A stretch of 64,000 nt of DNA from Xiphophorus maculatus (Eukaryota > Chordata > Actinopteri > Cyprinodontiformes > Poeciliidae), in the NCBI RefSeq assembly GCF_002775205.1, contig NC_036460.1, forward strand, positions 23,578,751-23,642,750, in the 5' to 3' direction. Below the pieces are notes generated by a model. That model was not told where the DNA came from. It worked only from the letters and a program-made list of their open reading frames with translations, and ran no database searches. This document shows positions 46,378 through 59,500 of the stretch, one piece after another. Positions within the stretch are counted from its first letter, which is position 1, and each line of letters starts with the position of its first letter. The position numbers and the translations under genes were made by a program.

Positions 46378-48330
46378 CTGCAAGTGGAGGAACGAGGAAG
46401 AGACGAAACGAACACGGGACAAAGAGAAAAATAGTACTTGAGTTGAGAAATTTTACTCTGCGTCTGTTTTAAGTCGTTATTCCAGGCTTATCATGATGCT
46501 GGGGGCCTCATTTTTTCCAGACTGTTGCACTGTAATGTAAAACTAAAATAATTCATATCAATGCATTTTTGACACACACATTACAGTTTAGGTGAATTAG
46601 AAATTGTTACTTCTAAAATATTTGACAAACATTTATTTACAAGAGAGGGCTTTATATTGTATATTGAGGGCATCAAATTGTTTGATGGACATTTATTAAA
46701 ACCTCAGTAATAATCTGTTTAAAAGTGCACAATCTTCACCAATATAACCCATTAAACACAGCCTGTAAGAAGAAAATATAACAATAAACTCACTCACTAT
46801 AATAGGAGACAAAGGTTTATTCAATAACCTATCATCCAATCCAATAAACGAATTCAAACAAGGATCAATAACTGATTAAGATGTTTGGAATCACCATTTC
46901 ATGAGCCAATAGGGAACAGATCATAGTTAAAGCTAGCAACCATGGATGTTTTTGTATTCACTTAATGACTGTAGCACCACCTAAACGGTTAGATATTCAT
47001 AAATTAACATAGTATAGCTAAATATCCAAGTCTAGTTCATTTTTAAATGCAAGTTTCAGACGCGACATGATGTGCAATGTTGTCGTTTGAGTACCTTTTT
47101 TCAAAAAAAGTTACTGGATGTAACAAGTACTACCCACTTTTGAACATAAACAGCATCAGTAGTCTACAGGTTACTAGTTAACAAGCTTAAGGTGCTGTAT
47201 TTGTATTAGCTAGTCATCTTTTAACTAACATTACCTGCTTTCACCTGCATTACTCAACTCAGTCGGTTAGTTTGGGGGAAAAACTGTGAAAAGTTCTTTG
47301 CGTTTTGCTGGTTTGCTGCCATGATTCTAACACACACCTGGGCACACCTTGCACAGTTGCAGCAGCGCTCATGTTGCGTTTAAAGGTGGCTCGGAAACAA
47401 CGATTAAACAGTTTTAATGGCTGAAAAAAGTGACAGAAGGCGCTGATATTGGAAGTGCGAAAGCCCCTACTGAATCAAATCGATATAGAAATAACAGAGA
47501 GTTGGCCACTCTGAGGTTAAAAACAACAAACAGCTTCCAGTCCAGGGGGGGCACGGCTGACTCCGTGGGCGGGCAATGCCCACTCAATGCCCGCCCATGC
47601 CGCCGGGCCTGAAGTTTAGGGTGATTGTCCTCCTATAAGGTGAACCCCAACACCAACCTCACCAGTCTCAAATCTTTCCACCTCTAAATGAGCCTTGAGA
47701 ACTGAACTCTGTCCAGCTTTCCTGTTCCTGCTCAAAAGAAAGGATTCCCGCAGAATGACGCTGCCACCACCGTGTTTCGGGGCTAGTTGTTATAATAGTT
47801 AAACACAACACGTAACGATGTGCATTCAGAAAAAAACAGTTTAATTAATCTGCTTCCATATGTTTCTGTCACTTTAACACGGTTAACCGCAGCTCAACGG
47901 TCAGATATTCATATGCTAACCTAGCCTAGCCAGCTAACCCCCAAACGTTGCGGTTCATTTCGATCATGAATCTCAATGTTACATATTTCCAGCCTGCAGT
48001 GATGTAGAATACCGTAACTTAATGTAAGTTCAGTTAGTGCTGCAACACATGGCCTGTCAGACTGCGCGTCTGACTGAGGCCTGCTCGCTATTAGCATCAG
48101 AGCTACATTAGCTCTGTAAAAACAGTAGAGACAGGGACTGAGTCTCCGCTTCACGGCACAGAAAACACATCACATAAAGTCCACGCAGCTAAGTAAACAC
48201 GGTCTGCATTCACGGTCTGTACCTGTTTAAATGTACACCAATAAGAATCGGGGTTAATCTCTCAAGCTGAATGTCACCACCATACGCCTCCTTCGCCTTC
48301 TCCTTCTTCACCAACCTCAGTCTGTAGGGG
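46378..48330 (-). other. clasrp: clasrp 5' intron and candidate first (untranslated) exon
   Basis: The exon with the clasrp ATG has a good acceptor (CCACTTGCAG at about 46378), so a non-coding first exon is expected upstream. A candidate ends at about 48233 with donor AAACAG/GTACAG. Upstream of it, to about 48330, the sequence is GC-richer, suiting a promoter. The intervening DNA has no coding exon. Repeat fragments such as 47640-47800 are present. Confidence 0.35.
47640..47800 (-). mobile_element. Short Tc1-like fragment
   Basis: AGAATGACGCTGCCACCACC followed by GTGTTTCGGGGCTAG matches, in antisense, the conserved GGTGGCAGCATCAT region of Tc1-type elements. Upstream text (CCACCTCTAAATGAGCC) may belong to it. 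Only a fragment is present. Confidence 0.45.
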
Positions 48331-48842
48331 GCGCTGCACCTCTAATATCCAGTATTAGAAGAAACCAATGGAGTGTCGATTTTTTTAGCTTGCTTTCTCA
48401 CAAAATTTCATGCATTTTCGCCTACTTGAAAATCGTTTTTGAAAGTCGTAAAAGTCACTTAATACCATCTATAGCCCAGCTTAATCTGAATTTAATTTAG
48501 CGTCTCCGCCTGCTCATGCTTACAAATTTATAGTCTTGCCCAATAAACAGTGATAATAAAGGCCAGGCTGAAGTTGAACTATATTTATGCATCTATCTAA
48601 AATAAATATTTCAAAATCTTATTATTTTTTTCGTGACCATTGAGATTATTGTACAATTTAAAAGAAGTGATGCAAAAAGAAGTTCTTCTCTATCAATTTC
48701 TTACAATTAGAAATTATTTCATCCTATTAGTAGTTGATGGTTTCTCTCAGAACTGCAAGAGCACCTTCTGTTTTGTATCCATGCATCAATACTGTTATTT
48801 AATGTTCACGTTAAATTCAAAAGGCCGACATATACAGTTGTT

Positions 48843-48849
<7 letters not shown>

Positions 48850-48874
<25 letters not shown>
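48850..48874. repeat. Poly(A) run
   Basis: An uninterrupted run of 25 A bases on the plus strand, with no LINE or SINE body that I can identify directly upstream. Confidence 0.9.
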
Positions 48875-50550
48875 GCATGAATGGGCGGTTTTTAAAAGTG
48901 CCTACTTGTGGCCACAAGATGTCTCTGTAAGACAGGATTTATAAAATCTCAAATCTGCATCTGCCTGAAAATATCACAACTGACGGATTTCTAATGAGCC
49001 CTGAAACCCATTCAGTAATGTTTTATTTGCGTCAAAGCTAGACAAACTAAATTATCCACGCTTTTTTCCTCTTTAATCATAACTGAACTTGTTGTTTTGC
49101 TTAAATGTGGCTTGCATTGAGAAGCAGTGGATTAGCTTTATTTGTTATAAGCATAGATAGGCTTACAGGAAACTCCTATACAAACTAGTTGGCTTGAAGG
49201 AGGAACGTATGAATTATTAGGAGACAATAAACAAAGCTTTGTGACTGGTAAAAACAAACAGAAATGTAAGCTTTAGCTGCATCCCTAGAGGTATGTGGTA
49301 CAATATAGGCAGACAGTTAATGACACAAGGCATTATAGCAGCTCTTTAGATTCAGAGTCAGTACCCATGGTAAACTTTCTAATCTGCAGACTGGGCCTTG
49401 ACATCCTGTGCTGCACAGCAGGTGAAGAGAAAATCTCGTACATATCATATCTTTACATCAGCGCGTGTGTGTAAACTCTTGTTTCCTACATTTCCTGCAG
49501 ACCGGCACGGAGACAGGAAGCCTGTTTTCATTTCCAGCCCGCCGCTGTTTGCTCAGGATGGAGGTCACGTTTGTGACATTCATTTTGCCGTTGACAGTCG
49601 CTTTGCTCTGCCTCGACTATCAAGACCTTTCCTTTCACACACAGTCGTTTTGTATTCTGCAGTTAATCATTTCAGCAATATCTGATGGGCGATCAGATGA
49701 AACGCTGGTGTACATATATTTTGGTACTCCTGGTAAAGATGGATGGAACCTTTCATATAAATACCTGATTACAGCAGCACAGACTGAAAGTTTTGGGAAC
49801 AGGCAGTACTTTCATTCATGAGGGGAGGGGGGGAAATGAGTTAAAATTATTTTTTTCAATAAGATGCCCACAGTTAATACTATGTATAACAAACATTTCT
49901 GCCAACAAGACAGCTTAGAGAAAGAGAGATGATTCACCAGCAGCCATCTTTGCTAAAAATCATTCTTTAACATCAGATTATACTGGTGCTGCAACAAAAG
50001 ATGGATTCATTAGAAAGCTCTTTACACATCAGCATCAGGGTAGGGCACTGATAAATGAGCCGGCACTGTACATGCTGTATATTGCACACATCTATGCAAG
50101 GAGTCATTTCACACCCAAAGCATGTCTGAATGGAAGAATGCAGGTGGGACAGAGAAACTGCAAGGTGAAGGAGGTTATTAAAAGTGGATGAGCAGAAGTA
50201 CCTGGGGTAAATCGGCAAAAAAAAAAAAAAAAATGCTGCTGGAGTGGAGGGAAAGGGAAAGACCTCAGAAACGGGAGTAGAAAGACTGATATGCAGACGG
50301 TTGAGGAGGGTGAATGCAAAGAGATGACCTACTGTGGCGACCGCTAAAAGATGCAGTTGCAAAAAAAAAACAAACAAAAAAAACAGAAGTTCCCCGAAGA
50401 TAGTGATAACTTTATATGACTCTGCTGTCATAATTTATTCCTTCCCTGGACTTGTTAATATCACTAGCTGCACTTTATTCTCTTTTCAAACGTCAGTGAT
50501 GCACAGGTCGTGGGAGTGAAAATTCCCAGTTCCGAATAAGACGTAAAACA
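48875..50550. other. Intergenic sequence between clasrp and the Jagged-like gene
   Basis: Overlapping open frames at 49398-49821 (95 and 118 codons, plus strand) lack recognisable protein features or exon signals. The rest is AT-rich with A-runs at about 50218-50233 and 50360. I see no supported gene. Confidence 0.45.
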
Positions 50551-50568
50551 AAAGTTGGTAAATGCACT

Positions 50569-51402
50569 TTTATTACAATCCACGTGTGCTCATCATCCCG
50601 AACGGAAAGTGAAAAGGGACAAACGGAGCAAAGTAATACAGTGATACTTTCATACTGAACCACAGTACAAAAACAGCGTCAATATGTACAATATATTTAT
50701 GTACAAAAACAGCTTCTCTTTTTTTTTGCACGCCAATATGAATAAGAAAACATACATCTTTTACAGAGACAAAACAGGCAACGGTGTGTGTTTTTTTTAA
50801 AAAAAAACATGAGGCTTTAAAGCCTTTTCTTCAGGAGCAGAAACTCCCCTTTTTGATGAGTAGATCAACTTTATTTTATTCTGTTTAAGTAATATGTTTC
50901 TGACCTTTTCTCCACCACATACACTCATAATTTACACTCTTTCATTCACTGACAGGCACGCTCACAAACACTCAACAACCCAAATGTCACCAAGTGCGAA
51001 ACATCCATTGATTCAGAAATGGAAACGACGTTCTGGACGCCCGTCAGATGGCGCATCAGAACACGATAAAGGGCTCTCCTGTATGAAATGCAGGCACTCA
51101 AAGGCGGGTTTTTAAATGTTCAGATTTCAGTCAAAAGTTGCAATAAAAAGTAAAAAAAAACAGCTTTTTTTTGCCACCAAATGATGCCCAAAGATGCCAC
51201 TGTATAAAAGACTTCTGATCTTCCGTTTTAGCAGCATTTCTTCCTCAAGAATCAGCTGAGAGCCATGAAGGTCAAAGGTCTCTGCAGTCTGCATAATGGC
51301 CATGCTGGACTCGTTGCAAATAACGGGACAAAGGTCCTGTCGTCAACAACAACAACAACAAAAAAAAGTGCTACGAACTCAAAACAGAAGTCCAGGACAG
51401 CG
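50569..51402 (-). other. 3' untranslated region of the Jagged-like gene with poly(A) signal
   Basis: A minus-strand AATAAA at 50569-50574 lies about 830 bases after the stop codon of the Jagged-like gene. The interval is AT-rich and non-coding. The call rests on the hexamer and its distance; other hexamers could be used. Confidence 0.45.
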
Positions 51403-54400
51403 TCAAACCTCCAGCTCCTGATTGTCTGTGCAGTGGAAACGATTCAGCTTCTCTCGTTCTCGGTTTGAAATGTCCAGCTTGGGGGCGTGGGCCGGCTTTA
51501 GAGCCGGGGAGGGGTGCGAAGGAGCCGGGGAGGGTGGCAGGGTGAGTTCAATCTCCTCGCAGCAACGTGACACGGGGGCTTGGGCTGGAGGGTGAGGGTG
51601 AGGGTGAAGGTGGGGCGCTGTGTTGGTGGCGGCGGCGGGGGGCTGCGAGGGTCCAGGCGGGCGGTCCACGTTTCTGATCAGGTTGACAAACTCCCTCTGG
51701 TTGTTGATGCCTTCCTCCTGCGGGACGGACTGCTGCTTTTTCCTCTTCCGATGCAGGTAGGAGAAGACGACGGTGCAGACCACGCAGCCACAGATGGTCA
51801 CCAGAGCCAGGATTCCCACTAGGATCATGTAGAGGCTGAGGCCGCCGTGGGTCGTGTCGGACATGGCGCCTTCGAGGAGAGGGCAGAGGTCAGAGCGAGC
51901 TAAACGTCTAAATGTCTTCCTGGCAGACGAAGACAAAAAAACAACAACATGCGTCTCACCTTGACAATCCTGTTCAACACAAGGATTTCTGAGGCTCACA
52001 CACTCGTTGCCATGATAACCGTCCGGACAAGCGCACATGAATCTTCCCTCCGAGCTGTGACACTGCACCCCCTGCTGGCAGGGGTTAGGATTGCAAGGAT
52101 CAAATGCTATCTGAAACGAGATCATTTGAAGCAGCAGTTTAAGGCCTGCACAGTTTATATAGAGGTTCAACAGAATAGTTATATATAAATAAACAATAAT
52201 GGATTTATGTGAGTATATCTGAGAAGATCCAAATAAATGTTTTAAATGTCCAAGTAAGATTTTGAACCCATATACAGAGTAAAACAAATCTGTAAAGGTG
52301 TTTTGTTATCATTCTACCAAATAGAAAGAGAAGCTTAGACAAATCCAAAATGATTATGAAATGATTCCCCATGGTAAGTGAAAATAAAATATCTAAAAAA
52401 GACCTTTTACTACCACCTAACATCTCTATTATATATCTATTACACATTTAACACTAGCAGTACTAGGGTTTTCGACCTCTTCCCTAACCCTAACCCTACC
52501 CTAACCCTTTACTAAAATTATTGATTTTTAATGAAAATATGTTTAATTTTTGCCTGTTTTTAGCATCTTCTCCCCATGTCTTCCTTAGCAAATCCTTATT
52601 AGTCTCTTCTCTGTTTGCATACTTGGCATTAACCAGTCTGTGATGATTTATTTTCTTATTCTTGGTTAGTTTTCCAACCTCGCAGGAGTTCCCCGAATAT
52701 CCCAGAGGGCAGTCGCAGGTGGCCGTCTCTCCCTCCGTCGCCACGCACTGTCCTCCGTGCAGACACGGGTTGCTGTCACAGGGACCCAAACCATTTTGGC
52801 AATATTTCCCAGTGAAACCAGTGGGACACACACATGTGGATCCTGACACCAGGTCCTACATGGGAGGATATACATGTTTCATTTGACAAGGATTTCACAG
52901 GAAAGATGCGAGAGGGAAAGAAGGGACATGTCATAGATTTGACCCAAGCATTAACACACATGCAGGTAGTATTTCAGGTATTTTTTTTTCATGTTGTAAA
53001 CAAGTAAAGATTGATGACAAAAAAGGCCAGGACTCTTACCTCACAATGGCCACCATTCAAACACAAATCCTGACAGCTGCTGTTCCCTAGACATAGAAAA
53101 CACAATATTTTAATAAAATGAAACAACACAACGGCATTATTGGTATTTCTGCTTCATAAGCCTGGCAGGAATTACATCCATCAAATGAAAGGACAAAAAG
53201 GAGCTTTACTGTTTGTGTTTGTCAGGGATATTCTGTGAGAACGATTTTGCTGGAGTAAAACGATCTCCTGTCCATAGAAACTCGCTGCTGCAGCTGAGCT
53301 GCTCTTTAAAGCCTCATCGTGTTTCACTACCTGCCACAAGACAATCACTTCTCTTTTCTCTTCCAACCAACTTCCTTTCCTTTTGTGTTTGCTTTTTCTT
53401 CTCCTCTTCTGTACTCACGGATGTCGCAGTTCGGCCCCGTCCATCCAGGCAGGCAGTCGCACAGGTAGCTGCCGATCAGGTTGCGACAAGAGCGGGCGTG
53501 GACGCACGTACTCGTTTCACATTCATTGGCATCTAAAAGTGCAACGCAGCCGAGGAGAAGGACAAAGATTACGTCAGAATAACCCACACCGATTAACAAC
53601 AAAATGTTATTTTTCTTTAAATGCTTAACCAACTTTGTCATGCTGCAAATGCAAACTCAAATGTCAAAAAAAAGAGAGCCAAAGAAAAAAATAAATAAAT
53701 AAAAACTATGAGAAAGTCTAGAGAAAGTTTGATAACATTATCTGGCTCTTGGGAAGCAAAACCGGAGAAATTAAATTAAGGGATTAAAACCATTTCACAA
53801 CACTATTTGTTTTAAGGGGAGTAGAAATAAAAAAAAAATCAAACTAATAAACTAAATCATCGTAATCTAATTGCTAAAAAATAAATACATAAATAAAATA
53901 CAAAAATCCTTAATAAATTCTATCTTACTTTTTAAATGTTCCTAGTAGACAGAGCGCTTTGGTCAGACATTTTTCTTAGAAATCAACAGTAAAAACAAGT
54001 CAACGGCATTTTTGATCCTCTTCCAGCCTCACATGTTATCATTAAATGCTCCTAAAGCTGGGAACCCCGAGGGTCCCTGACAGCACCGAGAGAGTTAAAT
54101 AAAAAATCTAGCTTGTTAGTTAAAGACAAATGTACTGTCTATGTCAGACAGTAAATATAGACTCAGCTCTGTCAGTGAGTTTAAATGTTTAAAGGAGTCT
54201 ATTATCAGAAAATGATGTAGGGCAGAAATCATCTGATGAAGCATAGAGAGTAAATACTTTTACGACTGAGGCTCTCCTGATGTTCTGCATCTCTGTCTGT
54301 CTGCAGACGTGAGGCTGTGGGCTCCTGATCTGTGATGTGGAACTATGAGGGATTATGAAGTGTCAGCGTGACATATCACTGTAACACCGAGGAGCAGGAG

Positions 54401-56478
54401 TGGCTGTCATCCTGAAATATGTTTCAGTTTTCACTCCACAGCCCTGGAGCCTCTGATTGTAAACACAAAGTGTGTGCTTCAGCTTTTTTCTGTGTGAAAA
54501 CTCGTACCGCGGCAAAGCAGCCATACACTCTGCTCGTGAAAATGACGAGTGAACCCAAAGGGACATGATGGTGCATTTAGAGAGAGAGGACTAATCCTCA
54601 GTCGGCGAGGTTTAATGTGAGCATTAAGATGCTGCTAGCTTCTCCTGCTCTTTTTTAATTTGAGCATGAAATTTTTAATTTGAGCATTAAATTCACATTT
54701 TCCCTCAAATTAGAGATGATCACACACTACTACTTGTGTAGTAGTTTAGATGTCATAGAGGTTGTTTTTTTTTTTGGTTTTGTTTTTTTGGTTGATTTGT
54801 GCTGCTGAGAGATTTTCTTTTATTTTATGAAGACATGAGGGGCATCTAAACTAAAGAAAATCCATAAAAGGGACTATTTGTTTCTTGAATGGGTCACAAC
54901 TGTACTTTGCTTTTGATTTAAGACATGTAAAAAAACCAAAAAATAAAACATAACAGCTGCCTTTGCCGGGGCTCTCAAGAGGTTTCTGTCCCTGGTTAAA
55001 AAGGGCATTAAAAATAAATGAATTTTACAGCTTGATTTTATTTCATTTGATGCAGGTGTCAAGTGTTTCTCAACACACAGTTCATAAATTTCCCAAAGGC
55101 GTTTGCAGAATGAACTGTACACGGTCCTCCTCTAGACTGCTACATTTGTGGGGAAAACTTTACACAAACCAACACGTCACAAGAACTGCATGTCAAAACC
55201 TCTGAACAGGGAAGTAAATATTTGTTTGTGAATGAAAAGAGAATTATTACCAAAGAGCTTAGTCATTACAACAAAATAAATAAATAAATAACATTTTCTT
55301 TTGGCGCTTACTTGATCATTTCAGCACTGATGGCGTTAATAAATGACGGTTGATTATTGTGCTTTTACCCAGGACTTACAAACTCTGCTAGCATAGCGAG
55401 TAAATCAGCAAATAACTTATTCGACCATCTTAAGAGGACAAGCCGAACACAGCAGTGTCGCCACAAGAAAATGACCCACTGACCCAGCTGGCATGTCCTG
55501 CCGGTCCATCCTGGTGGACAGAGACATCGGAAACTCCCGGGAGCCTCCTGACAAGTCGCTCCACGTCCGCAGGGGTTACGATCACATTGCCGCACCGCTG
55601 GGAGGAGAAAGAGAGAACAATATTTTGGTCGTGAGCGTCTGGTCTGGATAAGGGGAATGTGAGTGTGAATATTCAGTAGGCATCGTGTGTGTTACTAAGA
55701 TCATGTGATGCCACGATCATGCTGTGGTTGTGGCTGTTTTCAGTCTTTGCTCCTCTGAATGTTGTGCAAACAGCGATAAACAGAGTCCTCTTCAGCATGC
55801 TCATGACTGACACTTCAAACCTTTTGCCAGAGACGAAGGGGGGCAACGAGTGGGCTTAAATAATGCAAAAGAGGAGGCCTGTTTCCACTTATCTGGCAAG
55901 GAATCTAAACAAAGTGGAAACAAAGAGAGAAGCTAACCGAACATAACTTCTTTGTGTCGCAGTGGTATCCTAATTTTTCCCATGAATATACATCTCTGTG
56001 GTGTAGATCTGTCAGCCATAAGGTTTCTGTGTCTCATAACATGTTTTCCCAATTTACCTAACCTTACAGAGGAGCCATTTTCCATCGTCCTGACCCCTAC
56101 TCTAATCCAAGCAACAATAATCCTACCGAGCAAGCAGCACTTCTTCTAAAACCAGCCCGAGATTTCATAACAAACAAAGAATCCTTTAATTAATATCGGT
56201 TATAAACATAAATCCTGGCCGAAAACGGAGCTGTGTTGAGGTTATGGTTTTAATTCCCTGCAAGCTTGACGATCCTGGCGTTGTGCATTCCCCGGAGTGC
56301 CCACCCCACCCGCCCCAGCCCCACAACAACAACAACACATACAGAGATAGTCGGCCTCCCTGACAGTTAATCATGCAAGCAGCAAACAACGGCAGCGAAA
56401 ATAAACTATTTTTCTGTTTGTCCCTTTTTTTGTTTTGTAAAAATAAGCCTCTCAACGTGGCACACACACACACACACA

Positions 56479-56541
<63 letters not shown>

Positions 56542-59500
56542 CTTGCAGCACCGTTTATCCTGATGGAGGTGAAAGCAGGGAATGTGGAACGGTACACAAA
56601 CAGCTGCAACAGACCGTAAACCATGTGATCGTATCTCACCTGCTGCAACACACAACATGAGTTCTCACCTGCTGCACAGACACGTCGGATCACACGGTCC
56701 AGCTCCAAACTGATCCACAAACACGCCTCAACCAAAGAGGCTATAAACGTCCTGAGTACATTCTATCATTAAAAACTGTTTTCTGACTAGTGTGTCTGAG
56801 CCTTGTTTTTCCGACAGGGTAATTACAAGGTGAGAACACTGCAATGCTGCGCTGCAATTAAAAGTGAAGATCTCTCACTGAAAAAAATTCTTGTAGACAC
56901 AGATTTTCGTCTAACTGATGCCTCATTTGTTTTTGCTTTTAAGTGCTTTTAGAAATTGAGCAGGGTGCAGCGTACGCTCAACACTGGCACACTCGATTTG
57001 CATTCGACAAAAACTCGAATCTCCGGAGATAATCAGCACCACTAATTCAGTTGTCAGCTTTTTCCTGCCATGGCTGCGTGCGGATGCGTGGAGTGCCGTT
57101 TGGCTTTTGTTTTGTGAAAAACGCCAAGGATAAAACATTAATTTGGTAAACTTGTAAAGCATTACCTTCTCTGTTTTATCATTAAAATATTCACACCTGC
57201 TGTTTGAGCAGGGTGGCAACAAAGATCCAGTCCGGTAAAAGTACATTTAGCATGCTGAATATTCTATGTGATGGAAAATGTGAACATCCATCATAACCAC
57301 CAATGTGGAAAGTCCATTTTGATATGCATGATATGCTCCAGGTATCTTTTTTGGTCAGCCTGTTGCAGAATCTGCCTACATTCCCTTTAAGTATGAGAGG
57401 TTTCTGCACCTCCACGACCAGTTCCAGGTACGGCATGGAAGAGCAAATTGCATTTTCATCACCTGATCAGCAGGATCCTTACAGAAGCCTGGCATCCTGG
57501 GCGTTAATTTTCATATGGTGCCACGCCTTTGGGCAAAATTCAATTAGTATGAAAAATAGGCAAAAAATGTTGGTTTTTAGTGGAGGCCCAGCAGTCTGAG
57601 TCTGTTCTTGTTTGGCTACATTCACACAGCAGGTCTTGATGCTAAAATGTTCTTGCTGACATCCAATGAGTCTTGATGTGAAAGCAGGGAATGTGGAGCA
57701 TCCACAAAGCTCCCCGCAAGCACAGAAGAACGCTGACGTCACACCGCAGCGCACTGTTTACGGAAGTGTTAATGGATGGAGCCGTTTATGGATCGATTTT
57801 AAAGTTTATTCAGCAATGGGAGCCGACAGTATCGTCACAAGATCATAAGACGAAGGAAGCTAAGAAAAAGAGAGCACAACTCATAGAAATGGTCTTTGGT
57901 GGAGAACTGACACTAATTTATGTGGAGAAATCTGCTGGGATGCTGTCAGGGCCAAGAATGGTCTGACTGTGACGTGATGCGCCGCACTGACACGGACTCC
58001 TTCCTAAGTTTGTAATCGTAATTTTCAGTTATTGTTTCTGTCCTGATTTACCGTCTGGTGCAGAATTATGACGCACGTCCCTCGTATCAGTGACACAAAA
58101 GCCAGAGAAAATGCAAACATGAACGCTCAGACTCCAGACGCTTTGAAAACTCTCCGATATGCATCCAAATTAGCTCCACATATGTAAGTGGCACAGATCG
58201 GATATTTTTTGGGGGGGTGAAAAAATCCTATCTACGTTGCATGGGTGTAGATGTTGTTGTTCTTTTGGGAGGCACGGGGAGGTGGGATTGTTTGCCCCAG
58301 CTGCTTTGTGAGGTCCTTCCTGTTGCGGGGAGAGGGAGGGCAGAACGCCATGAACTCAGCAGCCGTGGTGCCAAAAGCATAGCAATAAACGACTTGCAGC
58401 GATGCCAGCCAAAAAGTAGGTTAGGTTGACATTAGGCCAGGCCTCCTTTGAATTATGTGATAAACAAGCCACGCTTGTTTTGCATGGAAGCACATCACGT
58501 ATAAGCTGCCACTGCAGCTGCCAGGCTATGGGGTGTCTGTAATAATGGCAGCAAGAGTCAGGGAGCGCTAGTCCTCTATCACTAGTAAGTTGAATTGTTC
58601 TTAAAGAATCCCAGAAAACCTCTTCAAGACTCTGCAAAGAACATCTACATTCTGGCTCAATTTTAACGTTGAGTCCAGAGTGAAAGGGATCTTGGAAATA
58701 AACCTCTGTGACCCCGGTTTGTTCTGTGTCTAATGTGCGCCGAGAGAATAAACTCTCCAGATGTCTTGAAGCCGACTACTGAACATCATGTGGTATTTTG
58801 CTGCTGCTATGAGATCTATCTTTTATGATCAGCTGGTGTTCATAACCCTTCAAGTCAGATTGTCTGGTATAACACATTTTTCTAGTAAGAAAAAAAACTA
58901 ACTTCAGGCTGCAGTGCTGCAGACTGATGAAGACGAATGCCAACAACAACATGTCATTCCTTTTCTAAACACGTGTGTATTTGTGAATTGTTGTTATGCT
59001 TAGCAGTGGTCTCCGGTTGCTCGCAGAGCAAACAAACTTTGATGAAATGATATTCGCTTGGCAGGCGCTTTGGTCCCGTTTCTGTTTTTCTCACGGACGC
59101 ACATGAAAAACGGCAACCGGATGTTTTAGCACAAGCTCTCTCGCGCGTGAACAAAACCCGCCGAGGTGCATTTATTACTTGTCTGGTTGTGATCTGACAC
59201 TAGGATAAATTTATTAAAAAGTGCACTCGATGCTCCGGATATTTTACTGTGACTGTGCGCTGTGATTCTGCGTTTGACGCAACTCAAGTGGTTTTTGTGC
59301 CAGTTTGTGGGAACGATTTCAGGATCCGTCTCTTCCTCGCTTTTCTCGACAATTTAAAATTTGGGCGAGGCAATATGGTGCTGCTTTTTGTGAAATATAA
59401 TCCACCACATCAGACGGCTGGAGGCGGACAAAGTCCGGATATTTCTGGAAGGGAAGAAATCACACCTAGGAGCCACCTTTGATACCAAAGGATTAGACTT

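Noticed and set aside
48233..48330. Minus-strand open stretch with KKEKAKEAYGGDIQLE as a coding first exon of clasrp
   Set aside because: Family proteins begin with MWHEARKHERKLRG-like sequence, present in the 46238-46336 exon with its own ATG; the upstream stretch is more likely 5' untranslated.
49398..49821. Overlapping plus-strand frames of 95 and 118 codons
   Set aside because: They show no recognisable protein family, splice context or codon bias; probably chance.
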